Part shown: one piece after another, positions 1-9,473 of the stretch | Numbering within the stretch: the stretch's first letter is position 1 | Layout: every line of letters begins with the position of its first letter | Assembly (NCBI RefSeq): GCF_004117855.1 | Contig: NZ_QWBW01000015.1 | Span: forward strand, 84,086 to 148,085 | Reading direction: 5' to 3' | From: Modicisalibacter coralii | GTDB taxonomy: Bacteria > Pseudomonadota > Gammaproteobacteria > Pseudomonadales > Halomonadaceae | DNA: 64,000 bases | The notes under the pieces: generated by a model | The model's input: the letters and a program-made list of their open reading frames with translations, nothing else | Databases searched by the model: none | Told to the model about the DNA's origin: nothing | Program-made: the position numbers and the translations under genes

Positions 1-37
1 CCATACAGCGGGCTGTTATGCATGTAAGAGGGACGAT

Positions 38-703
38 TCACTGCGTGCTTTCGGGAGAAGCAGCCCCCTGATGCAACTGCTCACGCTGCTCATCGGTGAG
101 CAGGTCGAGCATGCGGCTGCGCATCCGCACCATCTCGGCCATCATCTCGCCGCGAAGCTCACCCATTTGGCCATGCAGAGTCTTGACCTGCTCGGGGTCA
201 GGGGACTCGGCATGCATCACTTCCATCAGTTCCATGCGCAAGTCCATCATCTTCCCCATGCGCTCGAAATGGGCAGGGCGTTGTTGCTGCATCAGCTCAC
301 GCATCTGGCTACGCTGATCGGGCGAAAGTTGCTGCATCATACTCATGCCCTTCGCCATCAATGGACAGGGCATCATGCCCGGGCCCATGCCGCTCTGGCC
401 GTAGCCCATCATGCCGTGCCCCATGCCTCCCTGGCCGTAGCCCATCATGCCGGGCCCCATGCCTCCCTGGCCGTAGCCCATCATGCCGTGCCCCATGCCT
501 CCCTGGCCGTAGCCCATCATGCCGGGCCCCATGCCTCCCTGGCCGTGACCCATCATGCCGGGCCCCATGCCTCCCTGGCCGTAGCCCATCATGCCGGGCC
601 CCATACCGCCCTGCTGCATGCCCTGTGCAGAGGCGGTGACGCTGGCGGCAATACCAAGACCAGCGGCCAATGCAACTGCGAGTACCTGCTTGTGCTTGAT
701 CAT
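38..703 (-). CDS. Spy/CpxP-like periplasmic protein with Met/Gly-rich repeats
   Basis: Exported 221-aa protein. Residues 1-27 form a signal peptide (basic MIKHK, hydrophobic core, ASA-Q cleavage region). Residues 31-114 are seven 12-residue units of the QGGMGPGMMGYG type, and the C-terminal ~95 residues are a charged Met-rich helical domain with LSPDQRSQMREL and LTDEQREQL, the two LTxxQ-type signatures of the Spy/CpxP/ZraP family. The start was chosen at the ATG preceded by AGGAGAGGGGAT; a longer upstream reading lacks such a site. It lies downstream of the cus operon but has its own MerR-type promoter (770-807). Inference: a metal-induced periplasmic chaperone or Met-based Cu/Ag sink. The repeat region is not part of classical Spy (about 160 aa). 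Confidence 0.75.
   Translation of the reverse strand: MIKHKQVLAVALAAGLGIAASVTASAQGMQQGGMGPGMMGYGQGGMGPGMMGHGQGGMGPGMMGYGQGGMGHGMMGYGQGGMGPGMMGYGQGGMGHGMMGYGQSGMGPGMMPCPLMAKGMSMMQQLSPDQRSQMRELMQQQRPAHFERMGKMMDLRMELMEVMHAESPDPEQVKTLHGQMGELRGEMMAEMVRMRSRMLDLLTDEQREQLHQGAASPESTQ
362..613 (-). repeat. 36-bp in-frame tandem repeat, about seven units
   Basis: The same 36-bp unit recurs about seven times inside the Spy-like gene, alternating between GPGMM and GHGMM and between GYG and GHG variants. Each unit gives three to four Met and six Gly. Nucleotide identity between units is very high, which suggests recent expansion and probable length polymorphism between strains. Confidence 0.9.
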
Positions 704-769
704 ATCCCCTCTCCTCGACTTTCCGATGGCAGAATCTATTCCCTGCCACAGGGAATAGGACAAGATTGC

Positions 770-807
770 GTTATAAGCTTAAAACCTGAGTGCCGCCTCA
801 AGGTCAA
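770..807 (-). promoter_or_regulatory. MerR/CueR-type promoter of the Spy-like gene
   Basis: On the minus strand a TTGACC -35 is followed, after about 20 bp, by TAAGCT/TATAAC. The spacer carries the dyad ACCTTGAG...CTCAGGT. The long spacer and ACCT/AGGT half-sites are hallmarks of promoters untwisted by MerR-family activators such as CueR. Closely similar elements occur at 15723-15754 and 23424-23455. Confidence 0.65.
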
Positions 808-943
808 GCTGCTTTGAGTTCAGCCACATTTCAGGTGGCTTGTTTCCCTGGCAACCGAGATATCCGGCCGCCAGGCCATTCTCATCACGCGCCACCCCAT
901 GCAGACGGTTCTTTGCCGCCGTCCACCGCTGGGGTCCATCCGG

Positions 944-1279
944 TCAATGAATCGCTTGAATTGTGGTGTTGTCCGGCGAGAAATCGAAGGTGATGGTGTC
1001 GCCCTCTGCCAGGCTGGCCATGGCCTCTTCCGACATCTTGAACGGCATGACCATCGCCGGCCAGCCAAGCGCCGGGACCGGTTCATGCGCGATGATGGCC
1101 ACCCCCTTGTCGCGATCCAACTTGCGGACCTCGCCGGTGGCCGTCGTCAGCTGCTGTTCCTGAGCCTGGTCATGCCCCATGTCCGCCATCTGCTCCTGGG
1201 AGCCGTGGCCGGTCATTTCGTTGGCCTGGGCGGAGAGCGACACCAGTGCGATAGCTGAGGCGAGAAGCAGGGTTTTCAT
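944..1279 (-). CDS. cusF: CusF-like periplasmic copper/silver-binding protein
   Basis: 111 aa: a signal peptide (residues 1-19, SAQA-N), a His/Met-rich linker (residues 20-42), then a CusF-type OB domain with [30 protein letters not shown] and DTITFDF. The family binds Cu(I)/Ag(I) with one His, two Met and a cation-pi Trp; H, W and the M-x-M are all visible in this stretch. The start overlaps the cusA stop by 4 nt, so the two are translationally coupled. It is the last gene of the cus operon and would hand periplasmic metal to the CusB/CusA pump. Confidence 0.85.
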   Translation of the reverse strand: MKTLLLASAIALVSLSAQANEMTGHGSQEQMADMGHDQAQEQQLTTATGEVRKLDRDKGVAIIAHEPVPALGWPAMVMPFKMSEEAMASLAEGDTITFDFSPDNTTIQAIH

Positions 1280-4200
1280 GCGTTGACTCCTTTCGAGGTT
1301 TCGAGGGTGTTGCGGTGGGTTGCGCTTGCACGCAGTTGGCGTCGGTGCATCAGCAGGTAGGCTGCCGGCATGACGAAGAGGGAAAGCAGCGGCGCCGTCA
1401 CCATGCCGCCGATCATCGGGGCGGCGATCCGGCTCATGATTTCACTGCCGGTTCCGCTGCCCCACAGGATCGGAACCAGACCGGCAATCAGCACGGCGAC
1501 GGTCATCACCTTGGGGCGCACCCGCTGGACGGCGCCTGTGCGGATGGCCTCCAGCAGGCCGGCCTCGCCGCCATGCCCAGAGGCCAGCCGCTCATGCCAG
1601 GCGTTCTTCAGGTAGAGCAGCATGATGACGCCAAACTCCGCAGCGACCCCGGCCAGGGCAATGAACCCGACCCCGGTGGCCACCGAGAGGTTGTAGCCGA
1701 GGAGATACAGGAACCAGACCCCGCCGGTCAGCGCGAAGGGCAGCATGGCCATGATCAGCAAGGCGTCAGTGACGCTGCGGAAGGTCAGGTACAGCAGTAC
1801 CAGGATGATCATCAGCGTGACGGGGATCACCAGCTGCAGCCGTTCATTGGCCCGCTCCATGTACTCGAACTGGCCGGCGTAGCTGACACTCATCCCCGCG
1901 GGCAGCGAGAGCTTCTGACCCAGCGTCGCCCTCAGCTCGTTGGCGACGGAGGCCACATCACGACCACGCACGTCGACGAAGACCAGCCCCGACAGCCTGG
2001 CGTTCTCGCTCTTGAGCATCGGCGGGCCGCTCTCCACATGAATGTCGGCAACCGTGCCCAGCGTGATCTGGCTGCCCTGGGGCGTATAGATCGGCAGGTT
2101 ATGCAGATCCGACAGGCTGTCACGCCACTCACGACCATAGCGGAGGTTGATCGGGTAGCGGGCGAGCCCCTCTACCGTCTCCCCGACCGTCTTTCCGCCA
2201 ATCGCGCCTGCCACCACGGCCTGGATGTCGGCAATGTTGAGGCCATACCGCGCCGCCGCGGATCGCTTGATATCGACGTCGATGTAGCGCCCGCCGGCAA
2301 GACGTTCCGCGGTGGCCGAGTTGACCCCCGGGACATCGCGGGCAATGCGCTCGATCTCCTGGGTGATCTCGTCGATGGCCGTCAGGTCGCTTCCCGAGAC
2401 TCGCACACCGATGGGACTCTTCACGCCGGTCGCCAGCATGTCGATACGATTGCGGATCGGCGGAATCCACATGTTGGCGAGGCCGGGAACCTGTACCGCG
2501 GCATCCAGCTCCTCCACCAGCTTTTCCGGGGTCATGCCGGGACGCCACTGATCCCTGGGCTTGAACTGGATCGTCGTCTCGAACATCACCAGCGGCGCCG
2601 GGTCGGTGGCCGTGTTGGCGCGGCCCGCCTTGCCGAATACCCGGTGGACCTCGGGGACCGACTTGATCATGCGATCCGTCTGCTGCAGCAGCTCCGAGGC
2701 CTTCTGTGCCGACAGCCCGGGCAGCGCCGTGGGCATGTAGAGCAGATCTCCTTCATCCATTGGCGGGAGGAACTCGCCCCCCAGCTGCGTGGCAGGCCAC
2801 AGGCTGGAGAGAAACATCATCATGGCCACTGCCACGGTGGTCTTCGGCCACCGCAGGACCCCGTCCAGGGCAGGACGATAGATGCGAGCCAGCCCTCGGT
2901 TCAGTGGGTTGCGGGACTCGGACGGGATCTTGCCGCGAATCCAGTAGCCCATCAGCACCGGCACCAGGGTGACGGAGAGGCCCGCCGCCGCGGCCATCGC
3001 ATAGGTCTTGGTGAAGGCCAGGGGGCCGAACAGGCGTCCCTCCTGGGCTTCCAGGGTAAACACCGGAATGAACGAGAGCGTGATGATCAGCAGGCTGAAG
3101 AACAGCGCCGGCCCCACCTCGATGGAGGCCTGGGTAATGACCTGCCAATGTTCGGCCCCCTTCAGCGTCTTGCCCGGATGCCTCTCGTGCCACCGTTCGA
3201 TGTGCTTGTGCGCGTTCTCGATCATGACAATGGCCGCATCGACCATGGCCCCGATGGCGATGGCGATACCGCCCAGCGACATGATGTTGGCGTTGATCCC
3301 CTGCTGCTGCATGATCACGAAGGAGATCAGCACCCCGATGGGCAGCGTCATGATGACGACCAGCGAGGAGCGGAAGTGCCACAGGAAGAGCAGGCACACC
3401 AGCCCCACCACGATGAACTCCTCCACCAGCTTTTGCGTGAGGTTGCTCACCCCCCTGTCGATGACCTGGCTGCGGTCGTAGGTGGTGACGACCTCCACCC
3501 CTTCCGGGAGACTCCCCTGGAGCTCATCGAGCCGCTCCTTGACGAGCCTGATGGTCTCGCGAGCGTTCTTCCCGCTGCGAAGCACGACAACGCCACCGAC
3601 CACCTCGCCTTCCCCGTCCAGCTCCGCGATGCCGCGGCGCATCTCGGGCCCGATCTGGATATGCGCGATGTCCCCCAGCGTGATCGGGACGCCGTCGCCA
3701 TCCAGACGCAGGGGGATGTCACGGAAGTCCTGCAGGCTTTCCAGGTAGCCCGAGGCCCGGACCATGTACTCGGCTTCCGCCATCTCCAGGACGCTACCGC
3801 CGGCCTCCTGGTTGGCGTTCTTGATAGCCTGGGTAACCACCTGCTGAGGGATGCCGAGATTGGCCATCCGTACCGGATCGAGGACGACCTGATACTGCTT
3901 GACCATCCCGCCTACCGTGGCGACTTCGGCCACGTTGGGGAGGTTCTTCAGTTCGTAGTTCAGGAACCAGTCCTGCAGGGAGCGCAGCTGCGCCAGGTCA
4001 TGTTTGCCGGTGCGATCGACAAGAGCATATTGATAGACCCAGCCCACGCCGGTCGCGTCCGGTCCGAGCGTCGGCACCGCCCCGTCAGGCAGCTTCCCCT
4101 GGGCCTGGTTGAGGTACTCAAGGACCCGAGAGCGCGCCCAGTAGAGATCGGCATCGTCCTCAAACAAGACATAGATGTAGCTGTCCCCGTAGAAGGAGAA

Positions 4201-4452
4201 GCCGCGCACCGTCTTGGCGCCGGGCACCGACAGCATGGTGGTGGCCAGAGGGTAGGTCACCTGATTCTCGACGATCTGGGGAGCCTGCCCGGGGAACGGG
4301 GTGCGGATGATGACCTGGACGTCGGAGAGATCCGGAAGGGCATCCACCGGGGTCTGCTTGACGGACCAGACGCCCCAGGCCACCGAGAAGACCGTGGCCA
4401 GGAGAATCAGGAAGCGGTTGGACACCGACCAACGAATCAGCATGGCAAGCAT
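1276..4452 (-). CDS. cusA: CusA/CzcA-family heavy-metal RND efflux pump
   Basis: 1058 aa, the usual size for the HME-RND family. Inner-membrane proton-driven pump exporting Cu(I)/Ag(I) through CusBC. Visible signatures are the N-terminal TM1 with [13 protein letters not shown], the TM4 segment [15 protein letters not shown] with the proton-relay Asp and Glu, the metal-site region [30 protein letters not shown] (Met residues matching the CusA Met relay) and [14 protein letters not shown] in TM11. The DLSDVQV motif favours the monovalent-cation (CusA) branch over CzcA. It lies 2 nt after cusB and overlaps cusF by 4 nt. Substrate assignment is by family motif only. Confidence 0.9.
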   Translation of the reverse strand: MLAMLIRWSVSNRFLILLATVFSVAWGVWSVKQTPVDALPDLSDVQVIIRTPFPGQAPQIVENQVTYPLATTMLSVPGAKTVRGFSFYGDSYIYVLFEDDADLYWARSRVLEYLNQAQGKLPDGAVPTLGPDATGVGWVYQYALVDRTGKHDLAQLRSLQDWFLNYELKNLPNVAEVATVGGMVKQYQVVLDPVRMANLGIPQQVVTQAIKNANQEAGGSVLEMAEAEYMVRASGYLESLQDFRDIPLRLDGDGVPITLGDIAHIQIGPEMRRGIAELDGEGEVVGGVVVLRSGKNARETIRLVKERLDELQGSLPEGVEVVTTYDRSQVIDRGVSNLTQKLVEEFIVVGLVCLLFLWHFRSSLVVIMTLPIGVLISFVIMQQQGINANIMSLGGIAIAIGAMVDAAIVMIENAHKHIERWHERHPGKTLKGAEHWQVITQASIEVGPALFFSLLIITLSFIPVFTLEAQEGRLFGPLAFTKTYAMAAAAGLSVTLVPVLMGYWIRGKIPSESRNPLNRGLARIYRPALDGVLRWPKTTVAVAMMMFLSSLWPATQLGGEFLPPMDEGDLLYMPTALPGLSAQKASELLQQTDRMIKSVPEVHRVFGKAGRANTATDPAPLVMFETTIQFKPRDQWRPGMTPEKLVEELDAAVQVPGLANMWIPPIRNRIDMLATGVKSPIGVRVSGSDLTAIDEITQEIERIARDVPGVNSATAERLAGGRYIDVDIKRSAAARYGLNIADIQAVVAGAIGGKTVGETVEGLARYPINLRYGREWRDSLSDLHNLPIYTPQGSQITLGTVADIHVESGPPMLKSENARLSGLVFVDVRGRDVASVANELRATLGQKLSLPAGMSVSYAGQFEYMERANERLQLVIPVTLMIILVLLYLTFRSVTDALLIMAMLPFALTGGVWFLYLLGYNLSVATGVGFIALAGVAAEFGVIMLLYLKNAWHERLASGHGGEAGLLEAIRTGAVQRVRPKVMTVAVLIAGLVPILWGSGTGSEIMSRIAAPMIGGMVTAPLLSLFVMPAAYLLMHRRQLRASATHRNTLETSKGVNA

Positions 4453-4454
4453 GT

Positions 4455-5900
4455 TCAGTGCCCTCCATGGCCGGAATGGGCCTGGCTGTCGAGGAGCTCG
4501 ATCTTCTCGACGATGAGGCCAAGATCCGTCTGGGTGACGCCCACTCGGACCTGCGCGCCCACCGGCACATCCTCAAGCAGGGCCCGGTTGCCCACCATGA
4601 ACGGCATGGTCATGCCCGGCATGTTGAGGGACTCGAACGGCCCGTGGTTGAGCGTGATCATGTCGCCCATGATCCCTTCGATGACGCCCTCCGCTTCATG
4701 GAGCTGCATCGCTTTCCCCTCCTCCAGGGAACGGGCTTCCAGTCCACGCAGGCTGGCTTCGGAGTCGAGCAGGAACTGCCCTGACGTGACAATCTCCTGC
4801 CCCTCTTGGAGGCCTTCGATGATCTCGGTCTTGCCGACCCCCTCGCGGCCAACCAGGACCTCGGCCGGCTGATAGCGACCGTCCCCAGCGGCCAGCATCA
4901 CCAGGGTCCTGTGGCCGGTGCGGATGACCGCATCGCCGGGCACGACCAGCGCCTCGCTGGCGTGGTGATTGAGCGCGACATTGGCCGTCATTCCCGGGCG
5001 CAGGCGCTGTTCGGCGTTGGGGAGTTCGACCCGGACACGGACGGTGCGGCTGTCGGCATTGGTCCTGGGCAGGACGGACTGGATCACCCCGTCGAACGAC
5101 ACCCCGGGAAACGCTGGGAGCTGAGCTTCAACGCTGCCACCCGCCGCCAGTGCACCGGCTTGCGCCTCCGGCACCGCCACTTCCAGCCAGACCGTGTTCA
5201 GCCCATTGATCTCGGCGACGGGGCTGCCCTGGGCAAGGGTCATCCCCTCCCGCACGGACAGCGAGGTGATGACGCCGTCGACCGGGCTGGTGATGGTCCA
5301 GGTGGTCTGCGGCATCCCTGTCCGCTCCAGACGCTCGATCAGGTCCAGCGGCATGCCGGCAATCCGCATCCGCTGGCGAGCCGCGGCCGTCAGCTCCGGC
5401 TCTTGGAGCTGCCGCATGGCGAGGTACTCCTCCTGTGCGGCCAGCCACTCGGGAACCAGCAGATCAACCAGGGGGGCGCCCTTCTCCACGACGTCATCAG
5501 GGGACAGCCCGTAGACGCGCTCGACAAACCCGCCGCTACGGGTCTGCACAATGGCCAGGTCACGGGCATTGAATGCCAGGATGCCGGTGGCCTCAGTGGT
5601 ATCGTCCAGCGTCTCCCGGGCGACCTTGCCGGTACGAATGCCGAGGTTCTGAACGATGGAGGCATCGATGTTGACACTCGCCCCGGTGGACTCATCCGCA
5701 TAGCGGGGCACCAGGTCCATGTCCATGAAGGGCGATGGGCCAGGGGCGTCGAACTTCTGCTGCGGGTACATCGGGTCGTACCAGTAGAGCACCTCACGCC
5801 CGGCATCATCGACTGTCGCCAGTGCGGTAGGGATGCCCGCTGCCCCCAACGCAGCTGCTGTGGCCACCAGGACGGCAAGGCGTTTCATGGACTTCATCAT
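4455..5900 (-). CDS. cusB: CusB-type periplasmic adaptor with C-terminal CusF-like domain
   Basis: 481 aa. Signal peptide 1-28; a short heavy-metal-binding segment (YWYDPMYP...MDMDLVPRY, about residues 39-67) typical of CusB-like adaptors; then hairpin, lipoyl and beta-barrel regions of a membrane-fusion protein to about residue 390. The C-terminal ~85 residues ([30 protein letters not shown]) repeat the CusF fold motif, and the protein ends in a His/Gly tail. E. coli CusB has no CusF fusion, so this is a longer architecture. It overlaps cusC by 4 nt and is followed by cusA after 2 nt. It links CusA to the outer-membrane channel and delivers metal. Confidence 0.88.
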   Translation of the reverse strand: MMKSMKRLAVLVATAAALGAAGIPTALATVDDAGREVLYWYDPMYPQQKFDAPGPSPFMDMDLVPRYADESTGASVNIDASIVQNLGIRTGKVARETLDDTTEATGILAFNARDLAIVQTRSGGFVERVYGLSPDDVVEKGAPLVDLLVPEWLAAQEEYLAMRQLQEPELTAAARQRMRIAGMPLDLIERLERTGMPQTTWTITSPVDGVITSLSVREGMTLAQGSPVAEINGLNTVWLEVAVPEAQAGALAAGGSVEAQLPAFPGVSFDGVIQSVLPRTNADSRTVRVRVELPNAEQRLRPGMTANVALNHHASEALVVPGDAVIRTGHRTLVMLAAGDGRYQPAEVLVGREGVGKTEIIEGLQEGQEIVTSGQFLLDSEASLRGLEARSLEEGKAMQLHEAEGVIEGIMGDMITLNHGPFESLNMPGMTMPFMVGNRALLEDVPVGAQVRVGVTQTDLGLIVEKIELLDSQAHSGHGGH

Positions 5901-7147
5901 TGGAAGGCCCCTCCATAGGTCAGGTACAGCGACGACGCCACGAGAGCCTTTTGCTCTTGCAGGTCAATGCGCCGCATGCGCAGATCGATCAGTTCACGGC
6001 GAGCGTTGATGACGCTCTGGAGCGTCCCGCTGGCTGCCCGGTAGTCGGCCAGCGTGAGACTGACCTTCCTTTCGGCGAGAGGGAGCAGGCCACTATCGAG
6101 ACGCTCGATCGCGCGAACGAGGCGGTCATGCTCGGCAAGCTGGGTTCTGGCGCTTGCCAGGAGGACCTGGCGAGTGTCCTGATAATCGTGTTGCACCGAT
6201 GACAGGCCTCGCTCGCGGGCGTCGATCATCGGATCCTGGCGCGACCGGGAGAACAACGGCAGGTCGACCGACACGCGGAGGCTTACCATGTCCCCGAACG
6301 CATCATCCCGGTGCTGGTAGTCCACCCCCCATGACCAATCCGGCGACTTGGCGGCAGTGGCCAGCGCCAGCTCGGCCGCGGCCGCCCCCTGACGGGCTTC
6401 CACCACTTTCAGTTGGGGGTGGCTGGGCAAGGCATCGAGGATCTGGTCATCCGCAATGGTCCAACGGGGCCATTCACCGGTTACGGATAGATCGGTGTCC
6501 TCGCCGAGCCATCGCGCGAGATTGAGCTTCGATACGGCGCGATTGCGTTCAAGCTGATCCTGCCGCTCGTCCAGGAGCAACTTCTCCTGCTCGGGAATGA
6601 CGCTCTCGGCAGCCAGTCCACCTCCGCCGGAAAGCCGGGCTCTCGTGGCTTCCTTGAGAAGCCGATTTTCCCGGTACAGCTCATCGAGCAGCCGCAGGCG
6701 CTGCTTCACGGCGAAACCGCGAATCCACGCCTCGGCGGCCCCCAGGCGAATGTCGAGTTCGGCGAGTTCACGATTCGCCCTGGCCACGGAGAGGCCGGCT
6801 TCCGCCTGGTCCACTCGGGCATCACGCTTGGCCCGGCTGGGTACCGGCTGGACCAGGCCGATGGATTGCATCGACATCCGGTCCTCTTGAAGGCGCCATT
6901 GATCGGGACCTTCCACCGGGATGTTTCGCAGACCGAGGTTCAGCTTGGGGTCCGGCAACTCGCCAGCGGGAATGATGGCGTGCTCGGCAGCGTCAACAAG
7001 CTCGGTGCGCGCGCCGAGCGAGGGGGAACGGTCGAGGGCTGCCTCGAGGGTGCCCTCCAGAGACAACGCCATGGCGCCGGGGGAGGCAAGCACAAGGGAA
7101 GCCAGGACAGCCGCCACAGGGCGCCTGAACCAAAGTTGGTACATCAT
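5897..7147 (-). CDS. cusC: TolC/CusC-family outer-membrane efflux protein
   Basis: 416 aa with a signal peptide (residues 1-27, PGAMA-L) and two outer-membrane-efflux-protein repeats rich in long helices with heptad Leu/Ala and Arg. N-terminal EGTLEAALDRSPSLGARTE and the later ADYRAASGTLQSVINARRELIDLRMR are typical. Two adjacent ATGs (7147 and 7144) are possible starts. First structural component of cusCBAF; overlaps cusB by ATGA. No lipobox Cys is visible after the signal, unlike E. coli CusC, so it is probably not lipidated. Confidence 0.82.
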   Translation of the reverse strand: MMYQLWFRRPVAAVLASLVLASPGAMALSLEGTLEAALDRSPSLGARTELVDAAEHAIIPAGELPDPKLNLGLRNIPVEGPDQWRLQEDRMSMQSIGLVQPVPSRAKRDARVDQAEAGLSVARANRELAELDIRLGAAEAWIRGFAVKQRLRLLDELYRENRLLKEATRARLSGGGGLAAESVIPEQEKLLLDERQDQLERNRAVSKLNLARWLGEDTDLSVTGEWPRWTIADDQILDALPSHPQLKVVEARQGAAAAELALATAAKSPDWSWGVDYQHRDDAFGDMVSLRVSVDLPLFSRSRQDPMIDARERGLSSVQHDYQDTRQVLLASARTQLAEHDRLVRAIERLDSGLLPLAERKVSLTLADYRAASGTLQSVINARRELIDLRMRRIDLQEQKALVASSLYLTYGGAFQ

Positions 7148-7219
7148 GGATGGATTCCTGCACGTTCATTGACGCGGCGGCCGCCGCACAAGTCGCCCGC
7201 GAGTGTTGACTCGCAAAAG

Positions 7220-7570
7220 CTAAGAGAACGAGGGAATCAGGCTTTGGGAGGGTGCCAGATCACGCCGGGTGAATCGCAGCGGGAAAAAGCCGTCCATGAG
7301 CTGGATCATGGATGAACGGGCCAGGGTCGGCAGCGTCTTGCTGGCAGAGAGCTCGAAGATGGCACTGGAATGGCAGTCCATTTCCCCGCTGCAGTCTGGC
7401 TGACTCGAGGTGTCAGGCATGTCACAGGAGGCGCCACCCTGCTCTGCCACCGACGCTGCCTGAGCGGCGTGGCTGCATTCTTCAATGTCCGCGATGAGGT
7501 TCGCCTGACCCGAGACGGGAATCAGGACGAAAGCGAACAAAATGAACACTATACGGCGAACGAGTGTCAT
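7220..7570 (-). CDS. small exported Cys-containing protein, first gene of the cus operon
   Basis: 116 aa from ATG 7570 (a GTG four codons upstream is also in frame). Signal peptide of about 22 residues ending SGQA, then a central segment with five Cys and several His/Met (EECSHA, ASCDMPD, PDCSGEMDCHSS), then a ~45-residue tail. I recognise no domain. The layout (signal, short Cys/His cluster, variable tail) resembles the small CzcI/DUF2946-like proteins that accompany metal RND operons. It starts 60 nt after a good sigma-70 promoter and is 72 nt upstream of cusC, so it is very likely cotranscribed. Metal binding is an inference from the Cys/His content. Confidence 0.6.
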   Translation of the reverse strand: MTLVRRIVFILFAFVLIPVSGQANLIADIEECSHAAQAASVAEQGGASCDMPDTSSQPDCSGEMDCHSSAIFELSASKTLPTLARSSMIQLMDGFFPLRFTRRDLAPSQSLIPSFS

Positions 7571-7603
7571 GAAGACGAGCACACAACCTTGAGTAGGCTG
7601 AGG

Positions 7604-7637
7604 AGCATACAGCGTTGGGCAGGGTTAGACAATAACC
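7604..7637 (-). promoter_or_regulatory. sigma-70-like promoter of the cus operon with overlapping dyad
   Basis: Minus strand TTGTCT (7627-7632), 17 bp, TATGCT (7604-7609). The -35 sits inside the inverted repeat GGTTA-N5-TAACC (7623-7637), which could be an operator. Unlike the MerR-type promoters in this window, the spacer is normal length. Confidence 0.5.
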
Positions 7638-8353
7638 TCGTTCTGGCTTTGGTATGATCTGCTCACTGCCTCCACTTGGATGCCCTGGATGGCTGCTGAC
7701 ATCCATTGCCTTCTTCCCGGTCAACGGAGCACCCAGCTGTAGACCACCCGCAGATAGGTAATGAGCCTGGCCGATTTTCTCTGTCCGAAGCCCCCCTCTT
7801 GGAGACGTTCGACAACAGGGCTCGACCATGCGGTATGAGATGGGCATCCATATAGGTCTTCATCCGGGCCACTTGAAGCATGGTGAGGGAGCACCTCTAT
7901 ATGCCCGGAAAGATTCCTGATGGATAGCCTCTGAGGTATCAGGGCTAGGCTTGATTGTGCTGGAGAAACTCGGCAGGATATGAAGCTTTGGAAAGGTAAA
8001 TATAAAGACACCTGAGCGGCCACTGCCAAATCAGGACAACAACATTCACACAACTATCAATTCTTTACCATGCTGACACCCTTTTTCCCTTTCTTACAGT
8101 TTCGTAACGCTTATAGCAGCGAGCCACCTTAGGAATTGATGCAGAAGCCGGATCAAACGCTTTCTGGCAACAACTAGCACACCCACAACAACTTGATAGT
8201 CCAGCGGAAGCTAAAGAATCAAACTTGCAAGGCGAGAGACGTCAAACATTAAAGCCGAACGATTTATAACGAAATGCACAACATCTTCCATCAACTCACC
8301 TATTAGGCTACTAGCCGACATGATGCTGAAAAATCAAACAGGATGGATAAAAA
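7638..8353. other. about 700-bp intergenic region without a supported gene
   Basis: Separates the cus operon from the cytochrome c gene, which are divergent. Open frames here have poor codon use, no ribosome-binding site and no recognisable family. The right half (7900-8350) is clearly AT-richer than the neighbours. The only structured element I see is the TTAC-N6-GTAA box at 8094-8107. The region may hold decayed mobile DNA. Confidence 0.5.
8094..8107. promoter_or_regulatory. TTAC-N6-GTAA palindrome resembling a CopR/CusR-type box
   Basis: TTACAGTTTCGTAA is a perfect 4-bp-arm palindrome with a 6-bp spacer. Copper two-component regulators of Pseudomonas-like bacteria bind boxes of this general shape. 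It lies about 250 bp upstream of the cytochrome c start. Short boxes arise by chance, so confidence is low. Confidence 0.3.
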
Positions 8354-9241
8354 ATGTTTAAGATGGTGCTGGGTGGAATCATCACCATGCTACTCCTCAT
8401 CACCGGAGGAGCAACTGTTGTTTTCAGCGGCATTTACAATGTAGCCGCAACGGAAGAACACCTTCCATTTGTCGAGCCAATACTACACTCCACCATGCAT
8501 GCATCCGTGGAGGCCGGTGCGGAAGACATCGAAGTCCCCGACCTGAACAGTGACAGCATGATTCAAGCCGGAGCTAAAGCCTATAACGACCTCTGTGTCG
8601 CGTGTCACCTAAAACCCGGTCTTGAGAGCACTGTCCTTCGCGCCGGGCTCAACCCCTTGCCACCGACCTTCTCAGAGTCTGCTCACCAGAATCCCGCCCA
8701 GCAATTCTGGATCATCAAGAACGGCATCAAGATGACCGGCATGCCCAGCTGGGGCGCGACCCATGACGACGAAGAGCTGTGGGAGCTCGTCGCCTTCCTG
8801 CAGGAGATGCCGTCGCTCTCGGAGCCGCAGTACAACGCCCTGGTGAGCGGCGAGCGTCAGGGCATGGCGCTCGCCTCGAACGACGCGCCCCCGGCGGCCG
8901 ATGACGGTCACGATCATGAGCACGGCGATATGGGCGGAATGACCATGGCGCGGGACGCTCACGACCCGGCAACCGCCGATGACGGCCATGATCACGAGCA
9001 CGGCGACATGAGCCCCATGGCCAACGCTCACGGCGAAAGCGCGCCCGAGCCGAGAACCGCTGACGACGGCCATGATCACGAGCATGGCGACATGAGCGCC
9101 ATGACCGACACCCATCAGGAGCAAGAAGCCGAGCCGGCAACCGCCGACGACGGTCACGATCACGAGCACGGCGACATGAGCGACATGACGGCCCAGGACA
9201 CTACGAGCCACGACGATGGCCACGAGAACCACGACCATTGA
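8354..9241 (+). CDS. membrane-anchored c-type cytochrome with His-rich repeat tail
   Basis: 295 aa. An N-terminal transmembrane anchor (about 4-27) places the rest in the periplasm. A class-I cytochrome c domain follows, with haem motif CVACH (Cys81, Cys84, His85) and a likely distal Met in KMTGMPSWG (about 127-130). From residue 182 there are four copies of ADDGHDHEHGDM (starting near 182, 208, 236, 264) separated by Met/His-containing linkers, and the protein ends in a His-rich tail. The tail is a probable metal-binding region. The protein is preceded by an AT-rich region with a weak site (GGAT) and lies before a propeller protein and a CcdA protein. Coupling of electron transfer with metal binding is an inference. 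Confidence 0.8.
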   Translation: MFKMVLGGIITMLLLITGGATVVFSGIYNVAATEEHLPFVEPILHSTMHASVEAGAEDIEVPDLNSDSMIQAGAKAYNDLCVACHLKPGLESTVLRAGLNPLPPTFSESAHQNPAQQFWIIKNGIKMTGMPSWGATHDDEELWELVAFLQEMPSLSEPQYNALVSGERQGMALASNDAPPAADDGHDHEHGDMGGMTMARDAHDPATADDGHDHEHGDMSPMANAHGESAPEPRTADDGHDHEHGDMSAMTDTHQEQEAEPATADDGHDHEHGDMSDMTAQDTTSHDDGHENHDH

Positions 9242-9473
9242 TACAGCGCACCGTATCGCGCCTGGTCTCGCCACCCACACCGATCCAGGCGGCTGATCAA
9301 CCTCGGCGAGCAGTGCTACATCGATGCGCTATCTGGTGACACGCCGTGAGCGATGACGTCTGAACATGGCCTGGATCAACAACGGTCTCATGAACGTTGT
9401 CCAAGATAGTCCGACCACATGACGTCGGTCGCACATGCCCATAAGGGGCCTCAATGCTTAGGAGACACCTCTC

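Noticed and set aside
362..613. CRISPR-like regular repeats
   Set aside because: In-frame coding tandem repeats without unique spacers; no cas genes in the window.
1315..4872. 1185-aa open frame on the plus strand
   Set aside because: Antisense shadow of cusA/cusB: Gly/Arg/His/Gln-rich, no domain, generated by high GC3 on the real strand.
7482..8053. Overlapping minus-strand frames of 72-121 aa in the cus/cytochrome spacer
   Set aside because: No ribosome sites, no domain and poor codon use; treated as non-coding.
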